From a virus, in the IMG/VR virus record IMGVR_UViG_3300028840_001929, positions 1 to 22,774 of that record: 22,774 nt of DNA; one strand, written 5' to 3'. Position 1 is the first letter of the stretch. The number at the start of each line of letters is the position of its first letter. Below, piece by piece: positions 1 through 6,176 of this stretch. Both the position numbers and the translations under genes were made by a program. A model generated the notes under the pieces. The model ran no database searches. It was given only the letters and a program-made list of their open reading frames with translations, and was not told the origin of the DNA.

Positions 1-207
1 GACGCGTCGTTCGTCAACGTCCGGGCCGACCGGATCAAACTGGCATGCGGCGGGAAAAAACGCGACGGTACGCCTATGCGAATGTTTGTCATGGACAACG
101 GAACGTCGATTGTTTCCCAATGGGTCCGGGACGAATTGCCGCCATTGAAAAAACCAGACCCCGACGCGGAATTGGTCCCGGCGGGCGTCGATCCGTTGGA
201 GGGTTGA
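1..207 (+). CDS. C-terminal part of an unrecognised gene
   Basis: This frame is open from the first base and ends at TGA 205-207, giving 68 residues of a protein whose start lies outside the window. Codon choice (TTG, GTC, CGG, GAA) matches the clear genes downstream, which supports it as coding. The visible part mixes basic residues early (GGKKRDG) with a proline- and acid-rich tail ending in VDPLEG. I recognise no family. A GGAGG at 198-202, inside its last codons, could serve as a ribosome binding site for the next gene. Confidence 0.6.
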   Translation, partial: DASFVNVRADRIKLACGGKKRDGTPMRMFVMDNGTSIVSQWVRDELPPLKKPDPDAELVPAGVDPLEG

Positions 208-244
208 CATAAAATTCCACGAATACGTCGGTCAATCGAAAAAT

Positions 245-400
245 ATGTGGTCCCGGGCGAATTTATCCCATGACCGGATCGCCCCGGAATGTCGGTTGTC
301 GTTTTTGGAATTCCCGCCGGGCGATTTGGATTTTGCGGAATCGTTTTATATCGGCGTTTGCCGTCCCAAGTTGAATTTCAAGGGTAAAGAAACCAGATGA
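245..400 (+). CDS. Small hypothetical protein, 51 residues
   Basis: The frame runs from ATG 245 to TGA 398-400, and its stop overlaps the start of the next gene as ATGA, the arrangement seen repeatedly in this operon. The product contains ECRLSFLEFPPGDLDF and ends FKGKETR. I recognise no family. The start is doubtful. ATG 245 has no Shine-Dalgarno sequence, while the same frame stays open upstream to at least 203 and a GGAGG lies at 198-202. The only in-frame codon at the right distance from that GGAGG is ATA at 209, a rare start, which would add 12 residues. Confidence 0.55.
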   Translation: MWSRANLSHDRIAPECRLSFLEFPPGDLDFAESFYIGVCRPKLNFKGKETR

Positions 401-768
401 ACATCGACGAATTGATCGACGCGTATTGCGACCATATCCGCCAAATGGCCCCAAAGTGCCCATTTCAACAATTCAGCCAAGAGGAAATCGATTTTCAAAT
501 CGCCCGGTTCCAACAGTTGAAAATGTTGTTGCCCGCGTTATCCCCGGAAATGATGGACGTCGACCCGGACAATTGCGGGCAAATCGCGGGGTTCGTCATG
601 GCGGCGGTTTGGGCGATGCGCGGACCGATCGCCCCGACGTTCGACGATTTGAAACGGATCGCCGACATATCGAACGACGTTGGGCAATACATCGCGAACC
701 GGTTGAACGAGGAATATTGCAACGACGACGGGGATTTGGACGGATACAACGCGTACGAATTGAATTGA
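397..768 (+). CDS. Hypothetical acidic protein, 123 residues
   Basis: Starts at ATG 397 inside an ATGA overlap with the previous stop and ends at TGA 766-768. The product is acidic and probably mostly helical (IDELIDAYCDHIRQM at the N terminus, then EEIDFQIARFQQLK), with an alanine/methionine-rich stretch around residues 65-75 and an acidic end (CNDDGDLDGYNAYELN). There is no signal peptide or clear membrane segment. It is the last gene before a terminator and a new promoter, so it probably belongs to an upstream transcription unit. Function unknown. Confidence 0.75.
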   Translation: MNIDELIDAYCDHIRQMAPKCPFQQFSQEEIDFQIARFQQLKMLLPALSPEMMDVDPDNCGQIAGFVMAAVWAMRGPIAPTFDDLKRIADISNDVGQYIANRLNEEYCNDDGDLDGYNAYELN

Positions 769-831
769 CGCGGACCCGGGTTTTTGGTTTAATCGGCCGC
801 GCTACATCCATGCGAGGGGAGCGTTATGCCG

Positions 832-870
832 AACGGGGAATGATCGGGCTTCCGATTGTTCCCCGTTTTC
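832..870 (+). terminator. Hairpin terminator closing the upstream unit
   Basis: Positions 832-847 and 852-867 form a 16-bp RNA stem around the four-base loop GCTT. Fourteen pairs are Watson-Crick and two are neighbouring G-U wobbles in the middle. TTTTC follows, so the T tract is short; read backwards the stem is flanked by fewer T residues. It lies in the non-coding gap 769-912 immediately before a -10 element, so it most likely ends transcription of the first genes. Confidence 0.65.
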
Positions 871-871
871 G

Positions 872-880
872 TGCTATAAT
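872..880 (+). promoter_or_regulatory. Extended -10 promoter before the packaging operon
   Basis: TGCTATAAT gives a perfect TATAAT (875-880) with the TG of an extended -10 one base upstream. No good -35 box lies 16-18 bases upstream, because that position falls within the terminator hairpin, but extended -10 promoters do not need one. Transcription would begin near 887, about 26 bases before ATG 913. This is the best promoter in the window. Confidence 0.6.
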
Positions 881-912
881 GCCCGCATCCGTTCAATGCC
901 TGGGGGGATGTC

Positions 913-1461
913 ATGGCAAAACGAAAAACGACGCGGCGGAAGCCCGCGAAACGAAAACCGACGAAACGAAAAACGGCGACGACCAAAAACGCGACATCGA
1001 AAAAGACCACCCCGACCAAACGCAAACGCGGGCGACCGAAAAAGGCGGCAACCAAACCGCCAGCGAACGGCGCCGATGGGGGGCAGGGGGACAATGCGGC
1101 CGAACCGGCCCCGTTGGACGAATCCCGGGGGAAAACGACGCGGTCCGATTTGCGAATGATCGAACGGGCGGCCCGGAAACGTTGGAATACCCGCCCGGAC
1201 ATCAAAGACGCGTTGTTGGCCAAAGTCGCGCGGGCCGGATTGGAATCGGACAACGCCCGGGTAATTGTCGCGGCGACCCGTTGTTATTTGGTCGCCGAAT
1301 CCCAAAACCAAGGCGACGAATTGAAGGGTATTCCGGACAAAATCCAGGTCGAACATGTCGCGCATGCGGTCGGTAGCGATGAACAGCGGACCGCTATTTT
1401 GTCGGCCGTCGGGGCCGAAATGAAAAAACGGCGGATACGTGGACCGAACGGGAAAAATTAA
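913..1461 (+). CDS. Basic AT-hook protein, candidate small terminase subunit
   Basis: 182 residues. Residues 1-50 are extremely rich in Lys, Arg and Thr and contain an AT-hook core GRPKK at about 40-44, so minor-groove DNA binding is likely. From about residue 75 the sequence becomes an ordinary helical domain (RSDLRMIERAARKRW, then ARVIVAATRCYLVAESQNQ). That pattern resembles small proteins encoded just before large terminases in some environmental phages. The small-terminase role is inferred from this resemblance, the basic nature and the position upstream of TerL; no decisive motif is visible. ATG 913 follows GGGGGGA at 902-908, which favours it over upstream ATGs. It is the first gene of a unit that starts at the extended -10 promoter. 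Confidence 0.65.
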   Translation: MAKRKTTRRKPAKRKPTKRKTATTKNATSKKTTPTKRKRGRPKKAATKPPANGADGGQGDNAAEPAPLDESRGKTTRSDLRMIERAARKRWNTRPDIKDALLAKVARAGLESDNARVIVAATRCYLVAESQNQGDELKGIPDKIQVEHVAHAVGSDEQRTAILSAVGAEMKKRRIRGPNGKN

Positions 1462-1671
1462 ATGATTGTATGCGATTTTTGCCAATATTCCCACGCTGAA
1501 TTTCCGGATACCCGGTCGGCGTTGTTGGCCGCATGGTTGCAAGTGACGACGCGTATCGGTGTTGGGATGTATCGGGAACGCTGGATTTGCCCGGAATGTA
1601 TTTCGGCGATCGACGACGAAGAAAAGCAAACGTGGAAGGAATTAGCGTCCGACGATGAATCGGGCGAATAA
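1462..1671 (+). CDS. Small zinc-ribbon protein
   Basis: 69 residues, starting immediately after the TAA of the previous gene (1459-1461). Two cysteine pairs, CDFC at residues 4-7 and CPEC near residue 43, are spaced as in a small zinc ribbon, so structural zinc binding is likely. The C-terminal third is acidic (DDEEKQTWKELASDDESGE). No catalytic residues are apparent. It may be a small adaptor or transcription-related protein, but nothing in the sequence decides this. Tight coupling to its neighbour indicates co-transcription. Confidence 0.75.
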   Translation: MIVCDFCQYSHAEFPDTRSALLAAWLQVTTRIGVGMYRERWICPECISAIDDEEKQTWKELASDDESGE

Positions 1672-1695
1672 CGATTTCGGAATAGGGGCGTTTCA

Positions 1696-1791
1696 ATGCC
1701 TTGGTGGTTGTGGTTGATTTTCGGTTTTGTAATCGGGGCGCTTGGCGCGTTTTGCATGATTGCGGCCGCGTTCATCCGACCGTGGCGTTGA
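1696..1791 (+). CDS. 31-residue single-span membrane peptide
   Basis: Reads MPWWLWLIFGFVIG and continues as an alanine-rich hydrophobic stretch to AAAFIRPWR, followed by TGA 1789-1791. A purine-rich AGGGGCG at about 1683-1689 is suitably placed as a ribosome binding site. About 25 consecutive hydrophobic residues followed by R-P-W-R suggest one membrane helix with its C terminus in the cytoplasm. Small hydrophobic peptides of this kind can be holins or superinfection factors in phages, but no feature here chooses between them. The stop codon directly abuts the stop codon of the minus-strand HNH gene. Confidence 0.6.
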   Translation: MPWWLWLIFGFVIGALGAFCMIAAAFIRPWR

Positions 1792-2304
1792 TTACGCAAG
1801 CCAACGCCATGTCGTACGTTTTGCGATTTGGCCGACCGCCCGGGCGGAAACCGGGTAATCGGCGGCGATCGTCGCAAGCGGTTCGCCCGCGTCGGCCCGG
1901 CGGCGGATTTCCCGGACGTCGGTTTCGGTCAATTTTGCGGACGACCCGCGAACGCCGCGATTGGACCGCCCATGGGCGACCTTGTCGCGTTCGTTGTTTT
2001 TGGGGGTATCCCAACGCAAATTCGCGAGGTCGTTATTCCGGGGGTTTCCGTCGTCATGGCACGCGACCATTCCGTCGGGGCGGGGTCCGACCCATGTTTC
2101 AAGCACTAAATGATGAATATACCGGCGGGCGTCGTCGCGGCCTCCGCATAGCCGAACTTGCAAATACCCGCCATTTGTAACGGTCGGTCGTATTGGTTTT
2201 GGGGGTACGGATTTTCGGCGATGCCCGGGGCAACGGGTCGACCAAATGGTCCCGTTCCGGGCGACGTAGTATCCGGGAAATCCGCGAATTGGGCGCAATA
2301 TCAT
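1792..2304 (-). CDS. HNH homing endonuclease (NUMOD4-HNH-HTH), antisense
   Basis: 170 residues from ATG at 2304-2302 to TAA at 1794-1792, the only clear gene on the minus strand. Residues 1-20 (LRPIRGFPGYYVARNGTIWS) are a NUMOD4-type DNA-binding motif. The HNH nuclease core follows, with HH near residue 66, CHDDGNPRNNDLANLRW as the His/Asn part, then PKNNERDK. The C terminus (AKLTETDVREIRRRA, TIAADYPVSARAVGQI) is a helix-turn-helix that would read the target site. This is a typical free-standing homing endonuclease, spreading by cutting alleles that lack it. It fills the space between a membrane peptide (3' end at 1791) and TerL (start at 2321) almost without spare bases. Its composition resembles that of its neighbours. 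Confidence 0.9.
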   Translation of the reverse strand: MILRPIRGFPGYYVARNGTIWSTRCPGHRRKSVPPKPIRPTVTNGGYLQVRLCGGRDDARRYIHHLVLETWVGPRPDGMVACHDDGNPRNNDLANLRWDTPKNNERDKVAHGRSNRGVRGSSAKLTETDVREIRRRADAGEPLATIAADYPVSARAVGQIAKRTTWRWLA

Positions 2305-2320
2305 TTCGGAATTTTGCCGT

Positions 2321-4828
2321 ATGGCGACGTCATTGTCAAAATTGACCGACGCGGAATTGGACCAATTTGTCGCGATGTTGGAATCCGGGGATTTGCCGGA
2401 CGACGCGGTCGATGAATTGGCCCAAAATATGGGCATGCCAGCGGCCGGTTCCTTGTCGTCCCTGACGCCCGAGGAATGGTCCGACAAAATGGCGGCCGAG
2501 GCGTCATTGGCCGAATTTATCCGCCAAGCATGGCATGTCGTCGAACCTGACGTCGAATTCATCGACGGGTGGCATATCGACGCGATCGCCGCCCATTTGG
2601 AAGCGACGTTGAATCGCAACGGGCCGATCAACAATTTGTTGATGAACATTCCCCCCGGGTGCATGAAATCGTTGGCAACGTCGGTATTTTTCCCGTCGTG
2701 GGCATGGATTCACAACCCGTCGTTGCGTTTTCTATGTACGTCGTACGAACAATCGTTGTCGACCCGGGATTCGATGCGATGCCGTCAAATCATCCAATCC
2801 GATTGGTACCGGCGACGTTGGGGCGACCGGTTCAAATTGACCGGGGACCAAAACGAAAAAACGAAATTCGAAAACGACAAACGCGGTTGGCGGATCGCAA
2901 CATCGGTCGGCGGTCGGGGGACGGGCGAACATCCGGATGTGGTCATTTGCGACGATCCGCACAAGGTGAAGGAAGCCGAATCGGAAACCGAACGGCAAGC
3001 CGCGATTCGATATTGGGACGGGACGATTTCGTCGCGCGGTAAAGTCCGGGGCGTCCGGCGTATTGTCATCATGCAACGATTGCACGAGGACGATTTGTCG
3101 GGGCATATTTTGGAAAACGACGCCGAAAAACGATGGGTCCACATTTGTTTGCCGATGCGGGCCGAACCCGACCGCATGGACCCGACCCCGTTAGGTTGGA
3201 CCGATCCCCGGGAACCGGGCGAATTGCTATGGGAAGGGGCGTTCGGCGAGGGGGCGGTTTCCGAATTGGAAACGGATTTGGGGACGTTACGGGCGGCCGG
3301 TCAATTGCAACAACGCCCGGCGCCCATGGGCGGCGAATTATTCCATTTGGATTGGTTCGAAATTGTCGACGCGTCCCCGGTCAACGCCCGGCGGGTCCGA
3401 TATTGGGACAAGGCGTGCGTATTGGGTTCGACCCTCGTTGACACGTCTCGGGGCCCGGTTAGGATAGACGAAATTATTGTCGGGGATTTTGTCCGGACCC
3501 GGTTCGGGTTTTATCCGGTCAAATGGGCTGGCATAACGAAATACGTCGATCGCTTGACGGTTGCCGAATTTCCGTCCGGCGTAGTTGCCGGAACCGGCGA
3601 TCATTTGTTTTGGACATACAATCGGGGTTGGGTCCAAATGGGCCAATTGACGGGAACGGATCAATGCCACGGCGGCCGACAAATTCCGATTCGATCATTT
3701 TTAATGGTCGGCGTTACGCGCGAAAACCCGGCGGTCGATATTATTATTGCAACGAATGGGACGCGATCGCAAAACGGTATCGGTACCGGTCATTGCATCG
3801 AGACATTTGGGAATCGGCAAACGGCCCCATTCCGGACGGATTCCACATCGACCATGTCGATGGCAATTGGGACAACAACGCGGTCGACAATTTGCAAGCG
3901 GTATCGTCGGCCGATCATCGCGCAAAACATGCGGACAAAATGCGGCAACCGGACGTTGTCGAAAAGGTACGGGTCGCGTCGATTGCCGCCGCCGCCCGCC
4001 GCCGCCGGATTGTTCGCCAATGCGAGGAATGCGGGGCCGATTATACGTCCGGTTGCCCAACCGCAAAATTTTGCGGTTCGCGATGTGCGGCAAATAGCCG
4101 AAATCGCAGGGTTCGCGAACAACGTTCCCGTTTACGACTTGACGGTTGACGGTCCGCCCGAATTTTTCGCAAATGGCGTATTGGTCCACAATTCGACCGA
4201 GGGCGGCGGGGCGTATTCCGCCGGGGTCCGGATGTCGTTGGCGACCGAAACGGGGGTATTTTACGTCGAACATGTCGAACGCCGCCAAGTATCGCCGCAT
4301 AAACGGAACCTAATGATAAAAGCAACCGCGACCATGGACGCGGACGAATTCGCAAATACGGTCGAACAATGGTTGGAAAGCGAGGGCGGTTCGGGCGGCA
4401 AGGAATCTGGCGAAATATCGGTCAAACAATTACGGGGTTTCCCGGTTTATTTGGACCGGCCGACCGGCGACAAAGTCGCCCGATCGTTACCGTTCGCCGC
4501 CCAATGCGAAGCCGGAAACGTCAAAATCGTCCGGGGGTCATGGAACCGGGATTATTTGGACGAATTGACATCGTTTCCGACCGGAAAATACAAGGATCAG
4601 GTCGACGGATCGTCCGGGGCGTTTAATAAATTGGCGGCGGGGGGCGTAACGATGCCGATCGACGAAATATTGGCGTCCGGCGATCCGGAACATTTGGCCG
4701 AAGAACGGACGCCGTTTTCCGACGACGAGGTCGACGAATTGCCGGAATTCATGCGGGACGTCGCCGGACCCGCGACAACGATTGAGGTGATTGAATGGCA
4801 AAAAAGAAACCAACGCCGGACGGATTGA
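2321..4828 (+). CDS. terL: Large terminase subunit (TerL), interrupted by an intein
   Basis: 835 residues as translated. Removing the intein (366-624) leaves 576, a normal TerL length. The ATPase has a Walker A-like PPGCMKS at 111-117 and a Walker B VVICDD ending at D211-D212, followed by PHK. The RNase H-like nuclease starts at RYWD, where D363 is the probable first metal ligand. After the intein come STEGGG, EQWLESEGGSGGK and the third nuclease block FPTGKYKDQVD. The protein packages DNA by ATP-driven translocation into the prohead through the portal and cuts the concatemer. The ribosome binding site is weak (GGAA about nine bases before ATG 2321), and the start of the antisense HNH gene lies only 16 bases upstream. 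The 3' end overlaps the ParB-methyltransferase gene by 34 bases. The interrupted frame stays open throughout, including across the nested HNH gene. Confidence 0.93.
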   Translation: MATSLSKLTDAELDQFVAMLESGDLPDDAVDELAQNMGMPAAGSLSSLTPEEWSDKMAAEASLAEFIRQAWHVVEPDVEFIDGWHIDAIAAHLEATLNRNGPINNLLMNIPPGCMKSLATSVFFPSWAWIHNPSLRFLCTSYEQSLSTRDSMRCRQIIQSDWYRRRWGDRFKLTGDQNEKTKFENDKRGWRIATSVGGRGTGEHPDVVICDDPHKVKEAESETERQAAIRYWDGTISSRGKVRGVRRIVIMQRLHEDDLSGHILENDAEKRWVHICLPMRAEPDRMDPTPLGWTDPREPGELLWEGAFGEGAVSELETDLGTLRAAGQLQQRPAPMGGELFHLDWFEIVDASPVNARRVRYWDKACVLGSTLVDTSRGPVRIDEIIVGDFVRTRFGFYPVKWAGITKYVDRLTVAEFPSGVVAGTGDHLFWTYNRGWVQMGQLTGTDQCHGGRQIPIRSFLMVGVTRENPAVDIIIATNGTRSQNGIGTGHCIETFGNRQTAPFRTDSTSTMSMAIGTTTRSTICKRYRRPIIAQNMRTKCGNRTLSKRYGSRRLPPPPAAAGLFANARNAGPIIRPVAQPQNFAVRDVRQIAEIAGFANNVPVYDLTVDGPPEFFANGVLVHNSTEGGGAYSAGVRMSLATETGVFYVEHVERRQVSPHKRNLMIKATATMDADEFANTVEQWLESEGGSGGKESGEISVKQLRGFPVYLDRPTGDKVARSLPFAAQCEAGNVKIVRGSWNRDYLDELTSFPTGKYKDQVDGSSGAFNKLAAGGVTMPIDEILASGDPEHLAEERTPFSDDEVDELPEFMRDVAGPATTIEVIEWQKRNQRRTD
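3664..4149 (+). CDS. HNH endonuclease nested out of frame inside the TerL intein
   Basis: 161 residues from ATG 3664 in a frame different from TerL, ending at TGA 4147-4149 within the DNA for intein block F. A GGAACGGA sequence precedes the ATG. The product opens with FNGRRYARKPGG, has the HNH core LHRDIWESANGPIPDGFHIDH then VDGNWDNNAVDNLQAVSS, and ends with a four-cysteine zinc finger (CEECGADYTSG, FCGSRC) and a basic tail. This is the layout of complete free-standing HNH endonucleases, so it is unlikely to be a random shadow. Its likely role is homing of the intein-bearing terL allele. Inteins usually carry the endonuclease as an in-frame domain; here it would need separate initiation or frameshifting. 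The last ~70 bases code for both the zinc-finger tail and the intein C-terminal region. Confidence 0.85.
   Translation: MPRRPTNSDSIIFNGRRYARKPGGRYYYCNEWDAIAKRYRYRSLHRDIWESANGPIPDGFHIDHVDGNWDNNAVDNLQAVSSADHRAKHADKMRQPDVVEKVRVASIAAAARRRRIVRQCEECGADYTSGCPTAKFCGSRCAANSRNRRVREQRSRLRLDG
4059..4078. repeat. Perfect 20-bp palindrome in the dual-coding part of the intein
   Basis: The sequence from 4059 to 4078 equals its own reverse complement and is centred on AAAATTTT, with GC-rich CCGC/GCGG arms. It lies where the HNH zinc finger (AKFCG) and the TerL frame overlap. It could be a protein-binding site or chance; no spacer exists for a normal hairpin loop. Confidence 0.7.
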
Positions 4829-6057
4829 CGATCCGGAATAAGGGGATTCGCCGCGTATCGGTTGCCGACATTATCGACAATCCGAAAAATTACCGGACCC
4901 ACGGCGACGAACAAACGGCCGCGTTCGACGCGACGGTTGACGAGATCGGTTGGTACGGGTTCCCGGACGTATTCCTGCACCCGGACTACCCGGGCAAATT
5001 CATGTTGATCGACGGGGAATTGCGATCGCATTGTTTGGCCGAACGGTATGGATCGGATGCAGCGATCGATGTAAACGTGACCGATTTTGACCCGATCGAG
5101 GCCGATAAGGCGTTGGCGACGAAAGACCCGTTGGCAGCGATGGCGGGCGTCGAAACCGAAAAGTTGGAATCGTTATTGCGGGAAACGGAAACCGAATCGG
5201 ACGCGTTCGCCGAACTGATTTCGTCGTTGGCCGAACAAGAAAAAATCGAATTGGAACCGGCGCCCGAAATCATCGAAGACGCCGCCCCGCCCGTCCCCGA
5301 CGCTCCGATTGCGAAACCGGGCGATATTTGGACGTTGGGTTCGCACCGATTGTTGTGCGGCGATTCGACCAACCGGGACGACGTCCGGGCCGTATTGGAC
5401 GGAACGACGGCCGAGATAATGTTTACCGACCCGCCGTACGGGGTCGATTATGTCGGCGGGTATTTGAATTACGAACGCAATTCGAATAAAAAACGAACAA
5501 GGGAGCGGCTGGCGAACGATTGCGACGATTCGATTTTTGCGGCATTTTTGCCGGTTGCGATGGACGTTGTCGACGGCCCTTCGTATATGTTTTTTTCCCC
5601 AATTCATGCGTTGCCTGTATTCGAGTCGGTCAAAAACTGCGAATGCCAAATCCGGGCGGTTTTGATTTGGAATAAAACAAACGCAAAATATGCCGCAATG
5701 AATGCCCAGTATAAACCGCGATACGAAACGTTTTTGTATTTCAATCGCCCCGGGGCGAATTGGCGTTGGTCGGGGCCGCCGACCGAATCGACGGTTTGGG
5801 ACGAAAAACGCGACCCGTCGAACGATTACCACCCCACGCAAAAACCGGTTCGTTTGCCTGCCCGGGCGATCGCGAACCATACGGCCCGGACCGTTTTTGA
5901 ACCGTTTGCGGGGTCCGGGTCGACGTTGATTGCGGCGGAACAATTGGGGCGGATTTGTTTCGCGATTGAAATTGACCCGGGATATTGCGACGTGATTGTC
6001 GACCGTTGGCAAACGTTGACCGGCCAAGCAGCAAAAAAAACGCGTGGCGCCCAATGA
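4795..6057 (+). CDS. ParB-like nuclease domain fused to a DNA methyltransferase
   Basis: 420 residues. The N-terminal part (about 15-125) is a ParB/sulfiredoxin-like domain: IDNPKNYRTHG, then FMLIDGELRSHCLAERYG in place of the usual DGxxR motif. The C-terminal part (about 175-415) is an amino-methyltransferase with DPPY at 212-215 (motif IV), HPTQKP near 345 and PFAGSGST at 370-377 (motif I). Motif IV comes before motif I, the beta-class order of N4-cytosine or N6-adenine DNA methyltransferases. No partner restriction enzyme is visible. The protein probably modifies phage DNA, either against host restriction or to mark DNA for packaging. The gene starts inside the last codons of terL (34-base overlap) and ends in an ATGA overlap with the next small gene. 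The target sequence cannot be told from the sequence. Confidence 0.9.
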   Translation: MAKKKPTPDGLTIRNKGIRRVSVADIIDNPKNYRTHGDEQTAAFDATVDEIGWYGFPDVFLHPDYPGKFMLIDGELRSHCLAERYGSDAAIDVNVTDFDPIEADKALATKDPLAAMAGVETEKLESLLRETETESDAFAELISSLAEQEKIELEPAPEIIEDAAPPVPDAPIAKPGDIWTLGSHRLLCGDSTNRDDVRAVLDGTTAEIMFTDPPYGVDYVGGYLNYERNSNKKRTRERLANDCDDSIFAAFLPVAMDVVDGPSYMFFSPIHALPVFESVKNCECQIRAVLIWNKTNAKYAAMNAQYKPRYETFLYFNRPGANWRWSGPPTESTVWDEKRDPSNDYHPTQKPVRLPARAIANHTARTVFEPFAGSGSTLIAAEQLGRICFAIEIDPGYCDVIVDRWQTLTGQAAKKTRGAQ

Positions 6058-6176
6058 TAATCGCCCCGCGTTATTTGAAACCCGGGCATTGTCGGACGAA
6101 CGGCAACGAAACGTTGATGCCGATCTTTGAGGTTCGGGGAGGTTCGCGACATTCAAAACAGGAGGTTGGAGGATGA
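6054..6176 (+). CDS. 40-residue peptide with coupled start and stop
   Basis: ATG 6054 overlaps the TGA of the methyltransferase (ATGA) and its own TGA 6174-6176 overlaps the next ATG 6173 (ATGA). Coupling at both ends is a strong sign that it is translated, although the product (starting MIIAPRYLKPGHC, ending SKQEVGG) resembles nothing I know. The alternative is a longer form starting further upstream within the methyltransferase gene, which is less likely. Its last codons contain GGAGGTTGGAGG, the ribosome binding site of the next gene, so part of its sequence is constrained by that role. Confidence 0.5.
   Translation: MIIAPRYLKPGHCRTNGNETLMPIFEVRGGSRHSKQEVGG

Larger units (their letters stand above)
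3416..4192 (+). other. Intein within TerL (TerL residues 366-624)
   Basis: The intein begins with Cys366 (block A, CVLGSTLVDTSRGPVRIDEI), carries block B T-G-D-H (T425 to H428, intein positions 60-63), and ends with VYDLTVDGPPEFFANGVLVHN. His623-Asn624 are the C-terminal splicing residues, and Ser625 is the +1 nucleophile. These residues suggest a splicing-competent class 1 intein. It sits two residues after the catalytic WD of the nuclease, so only spliced TerL should cut DNA. The block F position normally held by His reads Glu. Between roughly residue 450 and 585 the TerL frame has no recognisable domain; there the DNA encodes an HNH endonuclease in another frame. The splicing halves are therefore joined in frame by an out-of-frame reading of the endonuclease gene. 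Confidence 0.88.

Noticed and set aside
204-232. Perfect TTGACA at 204-209 as a promoter -35
   Set aside because: No -10-like sequence occurs 15-19 bases downstream (the region reads around GTCGGT), and it overlaps the end of a gene.
3416-4192. Sequencing indels as the explanation for the out-of-frame HNH gene
   Set aside because: Two compensating errors would be needed, the HNH gene has its own ATG and stop, and both frames look coherent at their ends. Not fully excluded, so it is listed as a refuting test.
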